Shown in pieces: positions 50,501 through 63,007 of a stretch of DNA of 64,000 nucleotides. Under the pieces are notes generated by a model. It ran no database searches. It saw only the letters and a program-made list of their open reading frames with translations, and was not told the origin of the DNA. The stretch spans positions 317,501 to 381,500 of the forward strand of contig JAURVB010013882.1 in NCBI GenBank assembly GCA_033002965.1. Direction: 5' to 3'. Positions within the stretch are counted from its first letter, which is position 1. Each line of letters opens with the position of its first letter. Made by a program: the position numbers and the translations under genes. Source of the DNA: Piper betle (taxonomy: Eukaryota > Streptophyta > Magnoliopsida > Piperales > Piperaceae).

Positions 50501-51550
50501 GGGTACAAGAAATCTGTTTCTGATCACTGTGTGTTCATCAAGAGGTTTGATGATGGTGACTTTGTTATTCTGTTGCTTTATGTGGATGACATGTTGATTG
50601 TAGGACATGATGGAGCCAAGATTGCAAGTTTAAAGAAGAACTTGAACAAATCCTTTGCAATGAAGGATTTGGGACCGGCAAAGCAAATCTTGGGAATGTC
50701 CATTCAGCGTGACAGGGGAGCTAGAAAGCTTTGGGTGTCACAGCAAAAGTACATAGAAAAGGTACTTGAAAAATTCAACATGAAAGATGCAAAGCCGGTT
50801 GGAGTTCCACTTGGGGGTCACTTCAAGTTGAAGAAAAGTGACTTAAGTGAAACAGAAATGAAGGAAATGAGAAAGGTTCCTTATGCTTCTGCAGTTGGTA
50901 GTTTGATGTATGCTATGGTTTGTACAAGGCCTGATATAGCATATGCAGTTGGAATGGTTAGCAGACATTTAGCAAATCCGAGCAAAGAACATTGGCTAGC
51001 AGTTAAATGGATAATGAGGTACTTGAGAGGTACGTCCAAAATGTGTTTGTGTTTTGGAAGTGATAAACCTTTATTGGTTGGCTACACCGATGCAGACATG
51101 GCAGGTGACTTGGAAACAAGAAGGTCAACATCTGGGTTTATTGTTAATTTTGCTAATGGGGCTGTGTCTTGGCAGTCTAGGTTGCAAAAGTGTGTTGCAT
51201 TATCCACAACTGAAGCAGAATTTATTGCTGCTACAGAGGCTTGCAAGGAGATGCTATGGACTAAGAGATTTTTGAATGAAATTGGCATTGAACAGGAGAG
51301 ATACATTGTACACTGTGATAGCCAGAGTGCAATTCACCTGAGTAAGAATTCAAGTTTTCATTCAAGGAGCAAGCACATTGATGTGAGATATCACTGGATA
51401 AGAAATGTGTTGGAAAGTAAATCTCTTGAGCTAACAAAAATTCATACTGAAAGAAATGTTTCAGACATGATGACTAAAGTTGTGTCAAAGGAGAAACATG
51501 TTTACTGCAGGAATGGAGCAGGCATGGATGGAGCTTTCCATGCTGGCTAG
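47561..51550 (+). CDS. Copia gag-pol polyprotein, one internal stop codon
   Basis: A single 1330-codon frame interrupted once, by TGA at 47984-47986. The frame upstream (47561-47986) is gag: MADEKYVKMISLKGPSNWHY and a helical capsid-like region. Downstream come the remainder of gag with a CCHC zinc knuckle (CYYCDKTGHMKKDC, about 48248-48289), the protease DSGA (48434-48445), the integrase zinc region (HHRLGH, CDHC), the integrase core (HSDVCGP, RSDNGGEY, NGVAERMNRT), RT (KTAFLHGDLEETIYM and YVDD at 50579-50590) and RNase H (GYTDADMAGD, STTEAEFIAA). All catalytic residues I can check are present. The stop follows DEE and replaces a variable residue, consistent with CGA to TGA. The element is probably inactive by itself but could be mobilised in trans. 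Confidence 0.95.
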
Positions 51551-51566
51551 AGGTATTTCATGGAGT

Positions 51567-51581
51567 CGGGAAGGGGAGGTT
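51567..51581 (+). other. Polypurine tract
   Basis: CGGGAAGGGGAGGT directly precedes the 3' LTR. Confidence 0.85.
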
Positions 51582-52118
51582 TGTTGGGTTGTCCCTCCTC
51601 CGTAAATACATGAACTTACAACCCTATTTTGGGCAAAAACCAAGATTTTCCAGATTTGGTTAGTTGAAAGGGATAAAAGCAATGTACGACGCTTTTCTTC
51701 TTTGGTTTTTTCTGGTTTTTGGGTTTTGGAGAAAAACTACTGCAAAGGGAGAAAGAAAATTGTGTGGATTGAAGAAAGGTGAATGCTTTGTTGAGATTGG
51801 CTTGCAATCGTCAATGGTAACTTCGCCAAGTTCTTAATCTGTAATATTCTTCCTTTATTGTCTTCTACGACTTTATACCAATTTTGTAGAAAGTACAGTA
51901 AATTGGTATTGAGGAGTTTGTTCTCCTGTGGATCTATTCTGTATCAAAATTGTGATATAGTGAATTTGATCTAGCCGTTTGCCCCGTGGTTTTTTCCTCA
52001 AATTTGGGGTTTTCCACGTAAAATTATCTTGTCGTCTCTCTCTATTTGCTTGGTACTTTTCATCCTTATATGTTGAAATAAGGGGATTCGTATTTGGTTT
52101 GTTTGGTTAATCCCAAGA
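51582..52118 (+). repeat. 3' LTR of the copia element
   Basis: Begins TGTTGGG and ends CCCAAGA, where the 5' LTR has CCCAACA: the canonical terminal CA is mutated to GA. 537 bp. Confidence 0.94.
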
Positions 52119-52123
52119 AATAT

Positions 52124-53237
52124 ATGTGATCCGAATATGTTTGGTTTTAAGATTAAAAAGAACTGAAGAAGAGTTTGAAGCCAACGAATGGTGAGTTGTT
52201 GCACCGACACCTTCTTTCTTTCACTGACCTCTAATCCAGACATCAAACATCTCTATCATGCTCGTTAATCTTCATTATTTACCGGTTGATTCATAATTAG
52301 CTCTCGAAATCATCTTCACAATCTTGGTTCGTTGATCATTGTTTGCTACGCTATGATTCATACAGTTTATAGAGATTGATTATTATACTTGGGTATGAAT
52401 TGATAAAATGTTGTAGAAACAAGAACTGAACAAGTTCGTTGCTGCATTTTCCCTGCATCGAATACATGCAACTTGGGATTGGGTGGAGAGCGTCCAATGG
52501 GCTCTTCCACTACTATTTTTATTTTAAATGGGCCAAAGCCCATCACAAGTTCATCCGGAAACCATTTTATTGTTTTTCTGGGTTGGGCCTTCAAGCACCA
52601 CATACTACCGTAAAATCAAATGACCCCACGTAAAAACAAAGGTTCAACATTATAATATTGTTTCAACCTAAAAGCGAATTACATAATTACACTAATATGA
52701 ATAAAAATGTTACATAAGCACTAAACTTGTGTAACATAAATTAGATTAAGTCGAAGCATCGTCATCTCACGGCGTCTAAACTCAAAGGCGTTCAGTTTAA
52801 GAGGGTTGGCCAATAGAGATTGTAATCATGTGGGTGAAATATTTAAGCATCTCAAGTGATCAAATCTTACACGGAAGAATCCTCTCAAAGAGTTCATAAG
52901 CACTTCAATGTATATACCATGTAACAATCGAATATTCGTATTAACAACTACACAGTTAAAAATATATATGCATGCCCACAATTTTGTTAATTTTTGAATT
53001 TATCAAGTGTCAATAATTGCTAAAATAAGAAAAAAAGGAATGAATTAAAAAAGAATTAGAGTAAGACGTGCCATTGAAAAAGATAAATAAACCCAAATAA
53101 ATATGACCATTGCATTACATCTAAATAATTAACAAAGCTAACTTCAAGATTAGCTTTTCCATAATCCAAGGATACATAATATTACCATAATCAAATTTAA
53201 CAACACCCGGCCATGGCCCAAGCGAACGATCAATCAT
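52124..53237. other. Intergenic region between the copia element and the asparaginase gene
   Basis: Contains TGGGCC/GGCCCA-type motifs at about 52497-52588, including the palindrome TGGGCCAAAGCCCA, but no coding start I can attach to them. The last part is presumably asparaginase 3' UTR. Confidence 0.5.
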
Positions 53238-54408
53238 TCAATCCCAGATGCCAACCTCCATGAAACCTTCCTCGGTAGCGCATCCCCGGAACATGCCGGT
53301 GGTGTTGAACCCGAACCCGACCTCTCCGCTCTTGGAGACGGCGATGAGCCCGGCCTTACCCTCGTCCAACCTCTCCTTAATCACATAGTCGATCGCGTCC
53401 TGCAGCGCCGCCCCCTTGTACTCCATCACCGCCGCCACGTCCCGGGCCAGCGTCGACCGGATGATCGCCTCCCCCTCGCCGGTGCATGACACGGCGCAGG
53501 TCTCACAGGCGTACGTCCCGCTCCCAATAATCGGCGAGTCCCCGATCCGGCCGGCGCGCTTGTTCATCAGCCCACCGGTGGAGGTGGCGGCGGCGCACCG
53601 CCCCTGCTTGTCCACCACCACGCACCCCACCGTCTCCGGCGCGTAGACCGAGATCGGCAGGCCGTTCATCATCTCCATCGCCGGCCTGGCACCGACGCTG
53701 CAGGTCTCGAGCGGGATGCGGTAGTCGAACACGATCGCATTTGCCTCCTTCGCCACCTTCAACATCCCTACATTCTCCTCTGTTACGAAGTAGTCATTAT
53801 CCGTCACTTCAAGCCCCTGCAACAAAATGAGATATCATTCGATCAATCTAATTGTATCAAATTCAATCAAATCGCATCGTGAATAATCATCATCGTACAT
53901 GTTGGCGGGCGAAGAGCTCGGCGCCGTCGAAGGCGAGGTAGGAATGGGGGGACTTGTCCATGACGAGGCGTGCAAGAGACACAGGGTTCTTGACAGTGGT
54001 AACGCCGGAGACGGCTCCGCAGCGCCGGCGGGGGCCGTCCATTATGCTAGCCTCCATCTCCACCGTCCCGTACTCCGTCAAGGCCGACCCCCGGCCGGAG
54101 TTGAAGATCGGATCCGATTCCAACTCCCTCACCTACACAAATAATAAAAAATAAAAAACAACAAAACACAATAATTCTTAAAAAACAAAAATTAGATAAA
54201 TTAAATTAGAATGTGTTAGGATTGATTAGTCTGTTTCGAAGGCATACGATGAGTTCGACGACGTCCACAGCGGAGAGATTGGAGCAGAGGCGGCGGCGCC
54301 GAGGTGGAGGCAGCGGGAGAGGAGTAGCTTGGCGGCTTCCTGCCTTTCCATGGGTAGGTTGGGATCGACGCCGGCACCACCGTGCACCGCAATGGCCCAT
54401 CTCCCCAT
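53238..54408 (-). CDS. Isoaspartyl peptidase/L-asparaginase (ASPGA-type Ntn hydrolase), with one frame break
   Basis: It hydrolyses asparagine and isoaspartyl dipeptides in nitrogen remobilisation; the precursor cleaves itself into alpha and beta chains. Exons (leftward): 54248-54408, 53899-54132, 53238-53816. Seen: [16 protein letters not shown] at the start, [19 protein letters not shown], the autocleavage site before the nucleophile Thr in [11 protein letters not shown] (about residue 194), TSTGGLMNK and GSGTYA. Exon 1 is 161 nt where 162 is expected: within a GCC-repeat stretch near 54290-54300 the frame slips, so that [12 protein letters not shown] is read in another frame from the start codon. 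Read literally the product is truncated; allowing for one missing base gives about 324 residues, the normal size. The ATG at 54408 is the first in frame. Confidence 0.9.
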
Positions 54409-57400
54409 CTCCGCTGCCACCGAGCTCGTCCCCGACTCCTCAAACCCTCGCAGGAGCCTCGTCGCCGGCCGCCTTATTGGTTTGTTGTCGTCGGAGGTGG
54501 CCAGGAGAGGAGGTCATTTATAGAGGAGGAGAGTGGAGGATTCGGGCGGACGCGGACAGGGGTAGCGGACAGGTTCCGCCGAAAATGGTAGGCTTTGGAC
54601 ACGTGTCGGATGGTGAGTGGGCGATCCGAAAAGGTTGATGGTTGGTGTGGAATCGTGGCTCCCCGGAATCTGGAGGGGCGGGATCCAGCGTGCGGACCGC
54701 CGACTTTCTACGAATCTTATTCGAACCTTTGTTGGCTTATGGGGCCCATGTATTTCATTTTTCTTACTCTTTTGCCCCCCTCCCTTGCCCAACTGGGTCG
54801 GTCACTAAGTGCGGTTAAGCTCAAACGATTTTTTGAAGTGAGAATGAATATCTAATGAATTAAAAAATCGCGAATTTTAAATTCGAGGTATATTAGTCAT
54901 AAATGCAACTAAAATAAATAAAAAATAAAAATTGGTTATTCAATAAAATAACCATTCACAAATCACTTATAATAAATAATGGCAAATAATGAGCAAACTA
55001 AGTCTAACACTTAACACCTTGCATTCATTAAATTCTGACCATTATATATACATAGCAATAACATAATGTTTGCTAGAAATATAAATACTGCTTAAATTGT
55101 CGTCTAAAAAAACAAGAAAAATAAAACAACTAGTCCTTAATTTAATGAACTTTAGGCCCTGTGAAGTAGTGACACACGCCTGGCCAAATCCAAATCAGCC
55201 GCCCCCTCCCCCATTGGGACTATTGTCCAAAGGAAGATCAAAAACGTAATTTGAGCAAGTAGGAATAATACAGGAACAAGCTGGCACGGCTTTCGTCGGA
55301 TAGTGAAAGAGCAGGGTCACATTAAATGCCCTCGTAGCCTGCCTTTCCATGTCTCCCCACGTGATTCTCTGGAATCTAGTGTCCCAAAAACCCACGGCCA
55401 CCGTGAAGCCCAAAAAGCTCCTCCCAAATCCCAACAAATCACACAAATGCCACTCTCGATCTGTCGAGCGGCTAGGGGTGGGCTACGGTTGGGTGGACGC
55501 CGACAAAACATTATTCATACCCGTCTAATTAATTTTAGATAAATTTATTGTCAAAATTTTTTTATTAAATCGGTCACATTTTGACAAGGTTAAAATTTGA
55601 TTAATATAAAAAATTATTTTTATTTTACATTTATTTTATTATCTAATTATTTTTTTCATTATAAATATTACTTTTTCTCATAAACAACTAATATCTTATT
55701 TCTATAATCATTATCTCTTTTATTTTTTTTAGTTTCTCTTGTTTTAATTAGCATAAAAATTGAAATCACTTTTTTAAAAAATAATATTTGAATAAAAAAA
55801 TATTATATTATAATGGGAAAATTCAAAAAATGTGATTAATGTGAAATCTATAGTTAAATGTGTGTCAAACAAGCCTTTTAATGGAATTGAAAATTCATTG
55901 AGTTTTCATCTTATTGGATGCCTATGTAATAAATTGTAATGAGTAAATAAATTAATCATTGAATTTTTATCAAATGAGTCAACACGAACTGATATGAAGA
56001 ATTATTTATATGAGCTAACTATTCCATTTATAGATGAAATAGATAAATAATTCAATACAGTAGAGATCAGACATAACAAAATATCTTATTTTGAGAAAAA
56101 AATATTCAAAATATTTTAGTCATTCTTGTGTTAAATGTCGTCTCGTAATCTACATTTAGTATTAGAGAACAATCAACTAATTTATCTAAGAATATTTTGA
56201 ACACAAAAACGCTTGAAGTTTTTATACGTACTGAAAGTTAGTTGAGAAGTAAATACGAAAGTAATTTATATTTTATATCTCTGTATTTTTTATTTTTAAT
56301 ATATTTTTTAATATATGTTATTCTCTTGCTAGTATATTTTTTACTTGTAGAGAAATAATCAAGTTCGTCTTTAAATTTATTTGGAACAATAAATATTGAA
56401 GAATATGAAGATATTAATGATTGTGTTGATGTTTATAGTATTCTAATATTTTCATGTTTATAATGATCATGTAAAAATATTATATTTAGTTTTTACTCTT
56501 TACTATTTTGTTTTTTTCCTATAATTAATAATGTTGTATATTTTTCATATATGTGTGCTACATTGGATGAAGAATTAACCATTAAAATATTTTGTCTTAA
56601 AAGTATATATAATATTGGACTACATTTTAATATGAAAGATTAATTTAAAACTTTAATATGTTAATTATCTTTTGTCTGACTTTGAAATGTATAGGTACTA
56701 AATTTTAAAATTTTAGTAAACTATAATATTAAGTGAGAGCATTTTAGCTATATAGTAAGTAGTTGAACATAATTATTTATACGAATGTATTGTTCTAAAT
56801 TCCTAAATATAAAGATAAATTTTTTTTTATAAAAGTCATTTTGGATTATTTTAAATATTAAATATCAAGTTTATGTATAAACTTAATTAATTTTAATACA
56901 TATCATAATTTAAAATTTTCATAGGACATAATATAGCATTCACAAATATTGAATACATTATGATATTGATATAAAATATCAGATATTCGATCAATTGTTC
57001 TGTCGAAACAAAAAAATTATCTATATTTAATTTATTTTTATTTAATTAAACTCAATCTATCAAAATTCGATCAAACTTATCTCTGACATGTCACTAAGTA
57101 GATAATTTAGACGTCGACGCCATCTATACCTTCGACCAAACAAACAATGGTCGCATCCAGCGGGAATAGGCGCGGGTTGGTCGGGGTACTATGGACATTA
57201 TAATTATTGTCCTCCTCTGTACTATTTTGTTCAACTCCCCCTTAAAAAAATAAAAAAAGGAGGCAGACACCAATTTGGATTCGGAGAGATTCGGTGAATC
57301 TTTCCTGTGGGCAGCCTGCTCTTTGTCCTTTCGTCATCGTGGGCCCCCTCACCAATGCCCCTTCGAGATTAGAGGGGAGCATTCGACGTGGACGTTGTGG

Positions 57401-59248
57401 GGTCCACAAAACTCGGACCGCATTTTTACTCGACCGAACTCTAATTAATTTAACCCAATTTGATCATCAAAAGCCTGATTTTTAAGGTCTAAGAGTTAAG
57501 ACCATTGAACGTGGGAGGCTTTTGTTAGTGGTATCATAACTGGGTGAAAATTAGATGGCGTGGAACTTTGGGAGATTGAACGTGTTTCCCAACTCGTTCA
57601 AAAAAGGGAAAAGAAAGTGTTTCACAACTCGGTAATCACCGAGGAGAGGTTGGTCTGCTCGTTTCCAATTGTACGAGTTTTTTTGGGGGAGAGTGGTTGC
57701 ATGTTGTGTGGTGTGCGTCAATTCCCATTCCCGGGGTGCAGGGAATTGAAAGGTGTGTGGGCGGCTGGCTTTAAGAAAAACGAAAGATCGGGACGAAAAG
57801 ATTCCGAACTTAGCACATGACGACATCATATTAAATTCATGCAACTGCCCACTTCAGAGTAGTACTGCAACACTGTTCATTAAAATCTAGTGTATGAATG
57901 TATTCGTAGTAGTTATAATGTACATTTATTTATAATTTGGAAAATAATAAATTAAATTTATATACATAAATGAATGTGGAATGTAATTATTAGATTCTTT
58001 TGTATTTGATGCTACTTTTTTATGTTTTCTTGACTTTTAATAAATTTAAAATATACTCTAAAACTAGTAGAGAAAATAACTCTATTAAATATTAACCGAC
58101 GTTGCTTAATTGGCCAACTAATTGTGGATAGAGACGTGCACTAGTTTCTTAGGTATGAATGTTTAACTATAAGGTTAATTTTATATTTTAAAGCTTTTGA
58201 TCTAGGCGTGTATTTTATGTTAGGTTTGGTTGGTTATAGGTATATAACAGACAGTAAATGTTTTGAAAGTAAATATAAGATTGTTAAATGGTTATGTATT
58301 ATTATAATGTTAAGAGAATCTTCTATCGTAATAAATTGTTTCCTTACAAGGAATTGAGGCTATTTAATGGCCCTTAGAGGTATAGATTCTCGGTAATTCT
58401 TAGCCCTAGTTTTCTTACAAGATGAATGAATGCGTTAATGTAATATAAAGAAATTCCTTGTATTGTTTCAAGTATTTCTTAACTATATATATTTTATTGT
58501 GATAAATAAATGTAGAGTTAAAGAGAGAAGGGGGACTCGTTGGGGTGTTTATATATGTCACGGTTTCACAACTGTTCTAAATATTAGTGAAAGGTGACAA
58601 ATTTACAAGTTCTACAACGAATGACAAGTATTGGGTTCCCATATTTTCCTCTAGACTATAACCTATTTTATAATTTTTGTAAGATTCCTTGATTTAGTAT
58701 CACGTTTAATATTTATTGGGGTAAAATTTTATTTATAAGTAAGAATTGATTATAGACTAAATCTCGTTTATAAGTGAGAATTAATTGTAAATTTTTAACT
58801 TTGTACTTGGTACTGCCTAACCAAGAGACCTCAATCCTAGTAACCCCGCCAAGTGGTGATTCAACATGGATTCCACATCTTGGAACTTAGACAATTTTGG
58901 AATAGCTTTGTGATAATGGAACCAACCGGCAAAAAGAGATGTAAAAAATCTCAAATATCCATGGTCATAAGACATGTAATTATCACTATAAATAAGAACC
59001 ATGATTCTAACTGTAGTAATTAGGTTGATTTGGTTAACACCTATTTTTAAAGATATGACTTTGTCAATTATATTGAACTTTAGGCTGGGTTATTAACTTC
59101 AAAGGCAATTTAGTCATTAATTTAAATCATACAATATAATATTACTTATCATCTTACTACTCTCCCTACAATAATCCAAATACATTTTTAACACTAATTT
59201 TACATATAATAAAGTTGCTTAGTGTCAATTTAGTTGCGTGAAGTCCAG
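54409..59248. other. Asparaginase promoter and AT-rich intergenic region
   Basis: The first few hundred bases are GC-rich and presumably hold the asparaginase promoter and leader. The remaining 4.5 kb is AT-rich with no gene or repeat family I can name. Open frames at 54213-54638, 55303-55542 and 57294-57820 lack recognisable domains. Confidence 0.5.
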
Positions 59249-59373
59249 TGGGCCGAAAATTACCTTCCACCAGACGGCCCATTAAATCACCAATTCAACA
59301 AAACTGGGCCTCGTTGTCCGCTTCGTCACCACCCTCACCCAGCCCACCCCGAGAAGCGGCGGCGCTAGGGTTT
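59249..59373 (+). promoter_or_regulatory. RPB3 promoter: three site II motifs and a telo-box
   Basis: TGGGCC at 59249-59254, GGCCCA at 59276-59281, TGGGCC at 59305-59310, then TAGGGTTT at 59366-59373, 33 bases before the start codon. Site II plus telo-box is the typical layout of plant housekeeping and translation/transcription-machinery promoters bound by TCP-type factors. No TATA box is evident. Confidence 0.7.
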
Positions 59374-59405
59374 CGGCAGGTTGTCGGCGGCGGAGCACGG
59401 TGGCG

Positions 59406-61840
59406 ATGAACGGCGGCATCGGAGGGCCGAGCTACCAGAGGTTACCGCGGGTGAGAATCCGGGAGATGAAGGACGACTACTGCAAGTTCGAGCTGCGCGA
59501 CACCGACGCCTCCATGGCTAACGCGCTCCGGCGGGTGATGATCGCCGAGGTGCCCACCGTTGCCATCGATCTGGTCGAGATCGAGGTGAACTCCTCCGTC
59601 CTCAACGACGAGTTTATCGCCCACCGCCTCGGCCTCATCCCGCTCACCAGCGACCGAGCCATGGCCATGCGCTTTTCCCGCGACTGCGACGCCTGCGACG
59701 GCGACGGCCAGTGCGACTACTGCTCCGTCGAGTTCTCTCTGGCGGCCAAGTGCACTGACGATCACACGTTGGACGTCACATCCGCCGACCTTCGCTCCTA
59801 CGATCCGTCCATGTCCTGCCCCGTGGATCATCTCTTCCGGCCTAGCTCTGATCCCAACTCCTTCACCGACGCTCCCGACCAGCGGTACAAAGTTGTTAAC
59901 TGTTGGTGATTTTTATTTTTCTTTTCGGTTTTGTTTGTTTATTTGTTGTTTTTGTTGAAAAGATTCGACCTTTCTTTTGCTTGTCTTCTTCTCGGGATGA
60001 TCATCTAAGTCTTAACCTTGTAGTTTGAAATTTTATGCTGGAAAGGGCTTTTGAAACTTTATCCACTCGAAGTAGCATTGGGCATAAATATCGGCTGTTT
60101 ATATTTGCTTGAATGTTTAGTATTGAGTGATAGGATTTGGTAGTGCACCATTGATGTTATCTATCCGTCTAGCTTATTCATTGAAGTTATTATTTGTTGT
60201 CAATGTTTAAAATTTTGAGTTATCTAGTGAACGATACAATTTCCGTCCGTTTTAGCTTGTTTTTTTAAAAGCATCCATTGCTGTTTGTGAAGGATAGGTG
60301 GTGAAATTATACATAATTGATTCCGAATGCACCGAGATTCGCATGTTCAAGCCAGTTTTTAGATTTGATATGTTCAGATTAAAGTGGTTATAATGCTAAT
60401 GCATCTTCAGTGTAGGGGTATAACTATTGTCAAGCTTCGGCGTGGACAGGAGTTGAGGCTGAGAGCAATTGCCAGAAAGGGTATTGGCAAGGACCATGCC
60501 AAATGGTCACCTGCTGCAACTGTGACATTTATGTATGAGCCGGAAATCCACATAAATGAGGATTTGATGGAAACTCTTACACTTGAAGAGAAGAGAAAGT
60601 GGATTGAAAGTAGCCCTACAAAAGTTTTTGGCATTGACTCAAACACCCAGCAGGTTGGTTCACGTATTGGTTCTTTCAAATTCGTATGGTTTGTTTTTGG
60701 TTTACGACCAGATCACCGTTTGCCATCCTGTTCCAATTTTATTGTCAGAGGTACATTAGGTTCAGTCTATTGCTGCCACTTGCTTGATTACATATGAGTA
60801 CGTTTACAGTTGTGATTTTGCTTATTGTGTTCCTTTTTAAACTTTAAAATTTCATTCGTTGCTAACTATTTCTACTGCTTGCTGATGTATATGAGTGCAT
60901 GGTGAGATTTTCGCTGATGGTCTCGCAATTGGTCTTTCATTTTTCCAGTTTGTTCTATCACTACCTTATATATCATCGTTGTCCTGTGTCCGAATAGATG
61001 AAGACTAACCTGGTTTGTGCCAAAGCCCAAAAAAGCGGCAGACAACCTAGTGTTTTTGAGTAGCTGTTCTGGACCAAGTAATCTATGAATTTGAAGATGT
61101 TGCATGAACTCATGAGCGTTTGAGTGTACACTTGGATCGTGCTGTTTCATATCTTAGCAAATCTCCTTTTCATTTGTGTCTGCCTTTATCATTTTTGTTC
61201 TTTCCTATTGTGTCAGAATTACAGTCTTCATGTGATGTATGAACAATAATAATATGCATGCTCTTAATGTCAGACTTTTTGCTTGTATATTTCTTAATGT
61301 CATTGTCTGAATAATTTACGGATAACTGTACTTGGCCGGTCAACTATTTGTTGTTTGCTACCCTAATGCTATTTAGGCTTTTTTTGTATCTGTTAGCACT
61401 GTTCATCTTTGTAGGCCGTGCAGGCGATACCTTTTTACTTTTAAGAACGATTTTCTACATATTTTTCTTTTACGTTCATTAAACAGTCTGCTCCATGTTG
61501 TATATAGAGAAATTGATATTTTATTTTCCCTATTGTTGCTTGACATATAATAACCATTTGGTAGGTGGTGGTCATTGATCCTGAAGCGTACACGTATGAT
61601 GAAGAAGTTATAAAGAAAGCCGATGCAATGGGAAAACCTGGGCTTGTGGAAATAATTGCCAGGGAGGACAGCTTCATCTTTACAGTGGAATCTACAGGAG
61701 CAATAAAAGCATCACAGCTTGTTCTTAATGCAATTGAAGTGCTGAAGCAGAAATTGGACGCAGTCCGGCTGCAGGAAGATGTTGAAGAAGGTGATGAAAT
61801 GTTTGTTGGGTTAGGCGCCCACCTGGGAGGTCCAGGCTGA
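59406..61840 (+). CDS. NRPB3: DNA-directed RNA polymerase II subunit 3 (RPB3)
   Basis: RPB3 is the alpha-like subunit that nucleates Pol II assembly with RPB11; plant paralogues can also serve Pol IV/V. Exons 59406-59884, 60416-60653, 61565-61840 total 993 nt, 330 residues, with GT-AG introns and perfect phase. Seen: alpha-motif [35 protein letters not shown], a zinc-binding [13 protein letters not shown] (Cys 94, 97, 103, 106), [31 protein letters not shown], and the C-terminal dimer region [20 protein letters not shown]. The ATG at 59406 is the first in frame. The first exon is much richer in GC than the others. Confidence 0.96.
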
Positions 61841-62442
61841 TAGTTGATTGTTTGCTTTCTGGGGCTCCCTGTTTCAATCCGGTTATTCTATTTCAAAACG
61901 TTCAGGAGTGACTCATAATATTGACTAACTTCTTCAAGTTCAGTTTTGCTCTTTCAGCGTTTACCTGAGCAACACAGAAGCCGACAGGCTCAAGGTTTCT
62001 TCCTCCTGAGAAACACTTAGAGCTGCCAACTTCTGAGATTGTGAAAGTGTTCAGAGTTTTGTGGCACGCTGCTTAACTTGTTGACAACATTGTAGGGATG
62101 ATTACATTGTGCTCAAAACCCACTAGATTGCTAGGTATAAGAGTCAAACTTAAGTCCATGGAGTTCCTGACCTAGACGTTGAGTCTCTGTTGAACTAACG
62201 GTGCTCGTATGTTTCTCTGAGCTTGACTTGGAACTGGATATTTACCTCTTATCGCAGCATGCTATTTTTTATATAAAAAATTTAATTAATTAAAATTATA
62301 TACAAAATTTCACTATATTAATTTTAAATAAAATTAATGAATTATTTATGTAATTTTAACAGAAAAATATAGTTGTATAAAAATATTTAAGTAATTTAAT
62401 TTTTGACGTTCCAGGTGAACGCATAACCTACCATACGTTTTA
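61841..62442. other. RPB3 3' UTR and intergenic DNA
   Basis: Presumed 3' UTR, then an AT-rich patch. No other feature is seen. Confidence 0.5.
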
Positions 62443-62654
62443 TCACCTTTCTGCGTCCAGTCTCTGCTTCAGTACGTCTATTGCTTTAAGAACAATATGT
62501 GATGTTGCTGCCTTTGTTTCTCCGGTTGATTCCACTGCAAAAATGAAGTTGTCTTCTCCAGCAATTACTAACCACAAGCCCTCGATGTCTCGTTGCTTTG
62601 GCTTGTCTGTAACTTCAGCATTTGAAGTGCTATTTCAGGATCGGCCAGAACCAC
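62443..62654 (-). pseudogene. Inverted, diverged copy of the RPB3 last exon
   Basis: Read leftward from a GTAG acceptor at 62655-62658, the segment begins VVLADPE (RPB3 exon 3 begins VVVIDPE). It ends GEDNFIFAVESTGETKAA, HIVLKAIDVLKQRLDAER and a TGA at 62443-62445. The middle needs a frame change and has lost the [11 protein letters not shown] block. The copy lies about 600 bp from the parent exon in opposite orientation; no other RPB3 exon was found to its right. Confidence 0.75.
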
Positions 62655-62777
62655 CTACCAAAGGGATGGCTGAGTATTATTCTTTACCAAAATACAATAA
62701 TTGACAATTTAGGGTGTTCGAGGACCTTTATGAATTTGGTGTTTGAAGACCAAAAAAATTTATATATATACTGCTCT

Positions 62778-63007
62778 AAATGAAGAAGCACTGGGAGTTT
62801 GCAAATCTAATACTAATTTCTAATCTATAAATGGAATAAGTGATAATTTATAATCTATAGACAAATTATTCTTAATATATAACGGATGAATTAAATGAAG
62901 AAGCACTGGGAGTTTGCAAATCTAATACTAATTTCTAATCTATAAATGGAATAAGTGATAATTTATAATCTATAGACAAATTATTCTTAATATATAACGG
63001 ATGAATT
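62778..63007. repeat. Perfect 115-bp tandem duplication
   Basis: 62778-62892 and 62893-63007 are identical by eye, each beginning AAATGAAGAAGCACTGGG and ending ACGGATGAATT. Confidence 0.95.

Larger units (their letters stand above)
46900..52123 (+). mobile_element. Near-complete Ty1/copia retrotransposon, Tork/Tnt1-like
   Basis: Complete structure: 5-bp target duplication AATAT at 46900-46904 and 52119-52123, 5' LTR 46905-47442, PBS, gag-pol 47561-51550, PPT, 3' LTR 51582-52118. The domain order gag, protease, integrase, RT, RNase H defines copia; residue-level likeness of integrase and RT is closest to Tnt1 in my memory. The LTRs differ at about 19 of 537 positions plus one indel by eye, roughly 3.5%, so insertion is old enough to diverge but moderately recent. 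The only coding defect seen is one TGA in gag. Confidence 0.96.

Noticed and set aside
57294..57820. Possible short genes in a moderately GC-rich patch
   Set aside because: Frames are short and unrelated to each other, and no family is recognisable.
59442..59831. Antisense protein over RPB3 exon 1
   Set aside because: GC-rich shadow frame; the sense strand encodes conserved RPB3.
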